The translations under genes were made by a program, and so were the position numbers. The notes beneath the pieces were generated by a model. It worked only from the letters and a program-made list of their open reading frames with translations. It did no database searches and was not told the origin of the DNA. A DNA stretch of 6,027 nt from Planctomycetia bacterium (GTDB taxonomy: Bacteria > Planctomycetota > Planctomycetia > Gemmatales > Gemmataceae): NCBI GenBank assembly GCA_022616395.1, contig JAKEEV010000861.1, positions 1-6,027 on the forward strand. Reading direction: 5' to 3'. Positions 4,739 through 6,027 of this stretch are shown piece by piece; the stretch's first letter is position 1, and every line of letters begins with the position of its first letter.

Positions 4739-5722
4739 TCAGCCCTTGATGCCGAGCATCCGGTCGAGCGAATCGGCGGTCTGGTAAATGAGCGCTTCGG
4801 GGTAGTGCGCGTAGGGGTGGAAGTATTCAAACGTCAGATAGCCTTTGTATCCCGTGGCGTCGAAGGCTTCCAGCACCGCGGGCCAGTTGGTGGTACCATC
4901 CAGAAGTGGCCGGAACGATTCAAGCGAGTAGTCAGTGCCCTTCTTGGTGAATTCCTTGAGGTGAACATTCTTGGTGCGCGCTCCGAGTTGCCTGATCCAG
5001 TGTTCGGGGAACTGGAACAGCATGATGTTGCCGGTATCGAAGTGGACCCGCACGCGCTCGTGTTTGAAGGAATCGACGAAGTCGTTCATCTCGCCGGGCG
5101 TCATCAAGTAGCCGTTAAAGAAGATGTTCTCGATGTTGATGAACACCTTCAGTTTCTCCGCGGCGGGAATGAGCGACTTCACGGCCTCTTTTGCTCGCTT
5201 GTCGCACACGTCGTTCGGAACAGGTTCGTAGTCGGTCCGCCAGGGAATGTGAACCGCTCCCGGCACAACAAGCACATTCTCCGTACCGAGAGCTGAAGCG
5301 CACTCGGCGATCTTGCCGGCCAGTTCCAGCCCGCGAGCGCGCTTCACCGCGTCGTTGCTTGTCAGCGGGAATGGCCAGAACAGAAACGAACACATGCCGC
5401 TAATGGCGATCCCTATCTTCTCTGCAGTCCGACGAATCGCTGCGAACTCCTTGGGTCCAGACTTCGGAGACAGATCGCTTTCCAGATCGTAGTTGAGTTC
5501 GATTCCGTCAAAGCCCGCGTCCTTGGCGAGCTTCAAGCACGCTTCGAGCGTCATCTTCTCCGGGTACGGGAACGCCCAGAGGTTAATGGACTTCTTGAAG
5601 GCGTATTTCTTGCGTGGGGCGGGGTTGTCGCCAACTTTAGGTTGCGCGGAGCTGGCGGATGCGCCGAGCAGAGCGGCGGACGAAGCGAGCAGTTCGCGGC
5701 GATCGGGGTACGGGCCGGACAT
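4739..5722 (-). CDS. Tat-exported sugar phosphate isomerase/epimerase-like TIM barrel protein
   Basis: 327 aa, xylose-isomerase-like TIM barrel (AP endonuclease 2 family fold). The N-terminus DRRELLASSAALLGASASSAQ (7-27) carries twin Arg8-Arg9, a hydrophobic stretch and an Ala-rich cleavage region, so it looks like a Tat leader and the protein is likely exported. The barrel begins at KKSINLWAFPYP (43-54); AGFDGIELNYD (69-79) is a characteristic first-strand segment. Likely metal ligands are Glu198 (INIEN), Asp229 (HFDTGN), His254 (VHLKE) and Glu299 (LTFEYF), the order seen in tagatose/psicose epimerases. The ATG at 5722 is preferred because GGAGG (5731-5735) lies 8 nt upstream; an in-frame ATG at 5767 would bury the twin-Arg motif behind 15 residues. 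Epimerase, isomerase or dehydratase activity on a sugar is plausible but the substrate is unknown. The methyltransferase-like gene follows by 4 nt. Confidence 0.94.
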   Translation of the reverse strand: MSGPYPDRRELLASSAALLGASASSAQPKVGDNPAPRKKYAFKKSINLWAFPYPEKMTLEACLKLAKDAGFDGIELNYDLESDLSPKSGPKEFAAIRRTAEKIGIAISGMCSFLFWPFPLTSNDAVKRARGLELAGKIAECASALGTENVLVVPGAVHIPWRTDYEPVPNDVCDKRAKEAVKSLIPAAEKLKVFINIENIFFNGYLMTPGEMNDFVDSFKHERVRVHFDTGNIMLFQFPEHWIRQLGARTKNVHLKEFTKKGTDYSLESFRPLLDGTTNWPAVLEAFDATGYKGYLTFEYFHPYAHYPEALIYQTADSLDRMLGIKG

Positions 5723-5783
5723 GGCGAGAACCTCCGGGAGGGAAATACCGCACGCCATCATCTCCATTGGCCGACACGATGCA

Positions 5784-5870
5784 ACGGTTTAGATAGTAGT
5801 CCTCACGCTCCGCGTGAGGGTCGCTCGAAGAGCGACACGGTTTAGATAGTAGTCCTCACGCTCCGCGTGA
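5784..5870. repeat. 34-bp direct repeat with hairpins
   Basis: Two identical 34-bp copies lie at 5784-5817 and 5837-5870 (period 53). Each begins ACGGTTTAGATAGTAGT and continues into the hairpin CCTCACGC-TCC-GCGTGAGG, which is complete in copy one (5801-5819) and lacks the last two stem bases in copy two. Between them is a second hairpin, GTCGCTC-GAA-GAGCGAC (5820-5836). A third partial CCTCACGC half-stem appears at 5918-5925. The block is upstream of the isomerase-like gene, about 60 bp from its start codon. It resembles an interspersed repeat rather than a terminator, because no T-run follows. Confidence 0.88.
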
Positions 5871-5934
5871 TGCCGACGCAAAGCGGCGGACTTTCTCTTC
5901 GCTGACTGTGCTCGCGACCTCACGCGGACAACAG

Positions 5935-6027
5935 ATGTCAAACGTGCGAGACGACAGCAAGGGAAGGTTAGGTGAGAGCGAGAGTTCGAGCGAATTCCGG
6001 CCCGCGCCAGTCACAACCGAATCGTGC
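5935..6027 (+). CDS. Possible 5' end of a plus-strand gene (partial, uncertain)
   Basis: From ATG at 5935 the frame is open to the end of the window (31 codons), reading MSNVRDDSKGRLGESESSSEF and on. The composition is Ser- and Glu-rich with no recognisable motif. There is only a weak ribosome-site candidate (GCGGA, 5924-5928). An open run of this length in GC-rich DNA is common by chance, and the flank contains repeat material, so this is a marginal call. Confidence 0.22.
   Translation, partial: MSNVRDDSKGRLGESESSSEFRPAPVTTESC

Overview
The window looks like chromosomal DNA of a planctomycete, most likely Gemmata-like. This is an inference from four things: fairly high GC with GTG starts and clear Shine-Dalgarno sites; a Tat-type leader on a sugar isomerase/epimerase-family protein; a small membrane protein with a charged, acidic N-terminus and a Cys cluster; and families of short interspersed palindromes (GTAGGACAGGC... 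and CCTCACGCTCCGCGTGAGG types). No single feature proves the assignment.

Layout. Positions 31-2139 (+) hold a two-gene ABC export system: an ATPase, then an ABC-2 type permease. They are separated by a 99-bp gap filled with a heptamer repeat and a 13-bp inverted repeat. A tRNA-Thr(CGU) follows at 2216-2287 (+), with a strong intrinsic terminator behind it. A conserved-looking protein of unknown function lies on the minus strand (2407-2784), and its start is best placed at a GTG behind a perfect Shine-Dalgarno. After a gene-free stretch comes a small membrane protein on the plus strand (3110-3673). The remainder is on the minus strand, in order of transcription: a Tat-exported TIM-barrel sugar isomerase/epimerase-like protein (5722-4739), a Rossmann-type methyltransferase-like protein 4 nt downstream (4734-4093), and ribosomal protein bS21 (4010-3810), which has its own sigma70-like promoter overlapping the methyltransferase stop codon. 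The right edge has a duplicated 34-bp hairpin repeat and possibly the start of a plus-strand gene.

Working together. The ATPase and permease should form one transporter; the substrate cannot be read from sequence. The isomerase-like and methyltransferase-like genes look translationally linked, but a shared pathway is not evident, since one is predicted to be exported and the other cytoplasmic. rpsU appears to be transcribed largely independently, with palindromes over its promoter and in its leader that could be regulatory.

I see no defence system, CRISPR array, transposase or other clearly new multi-gene system. The points of most interest are non-coding: one palindromic repeat family sits at both convergent gene junctions, ending 7 and 6 nt beyond the minus-strand stop codons; the rpsU leader has a 17-bp palindrome; the tRNA-Thr has U at position 73 and an 11-bp copy of its T-arm just downstream; and a heptamer repeat lies inside the ABC operon.
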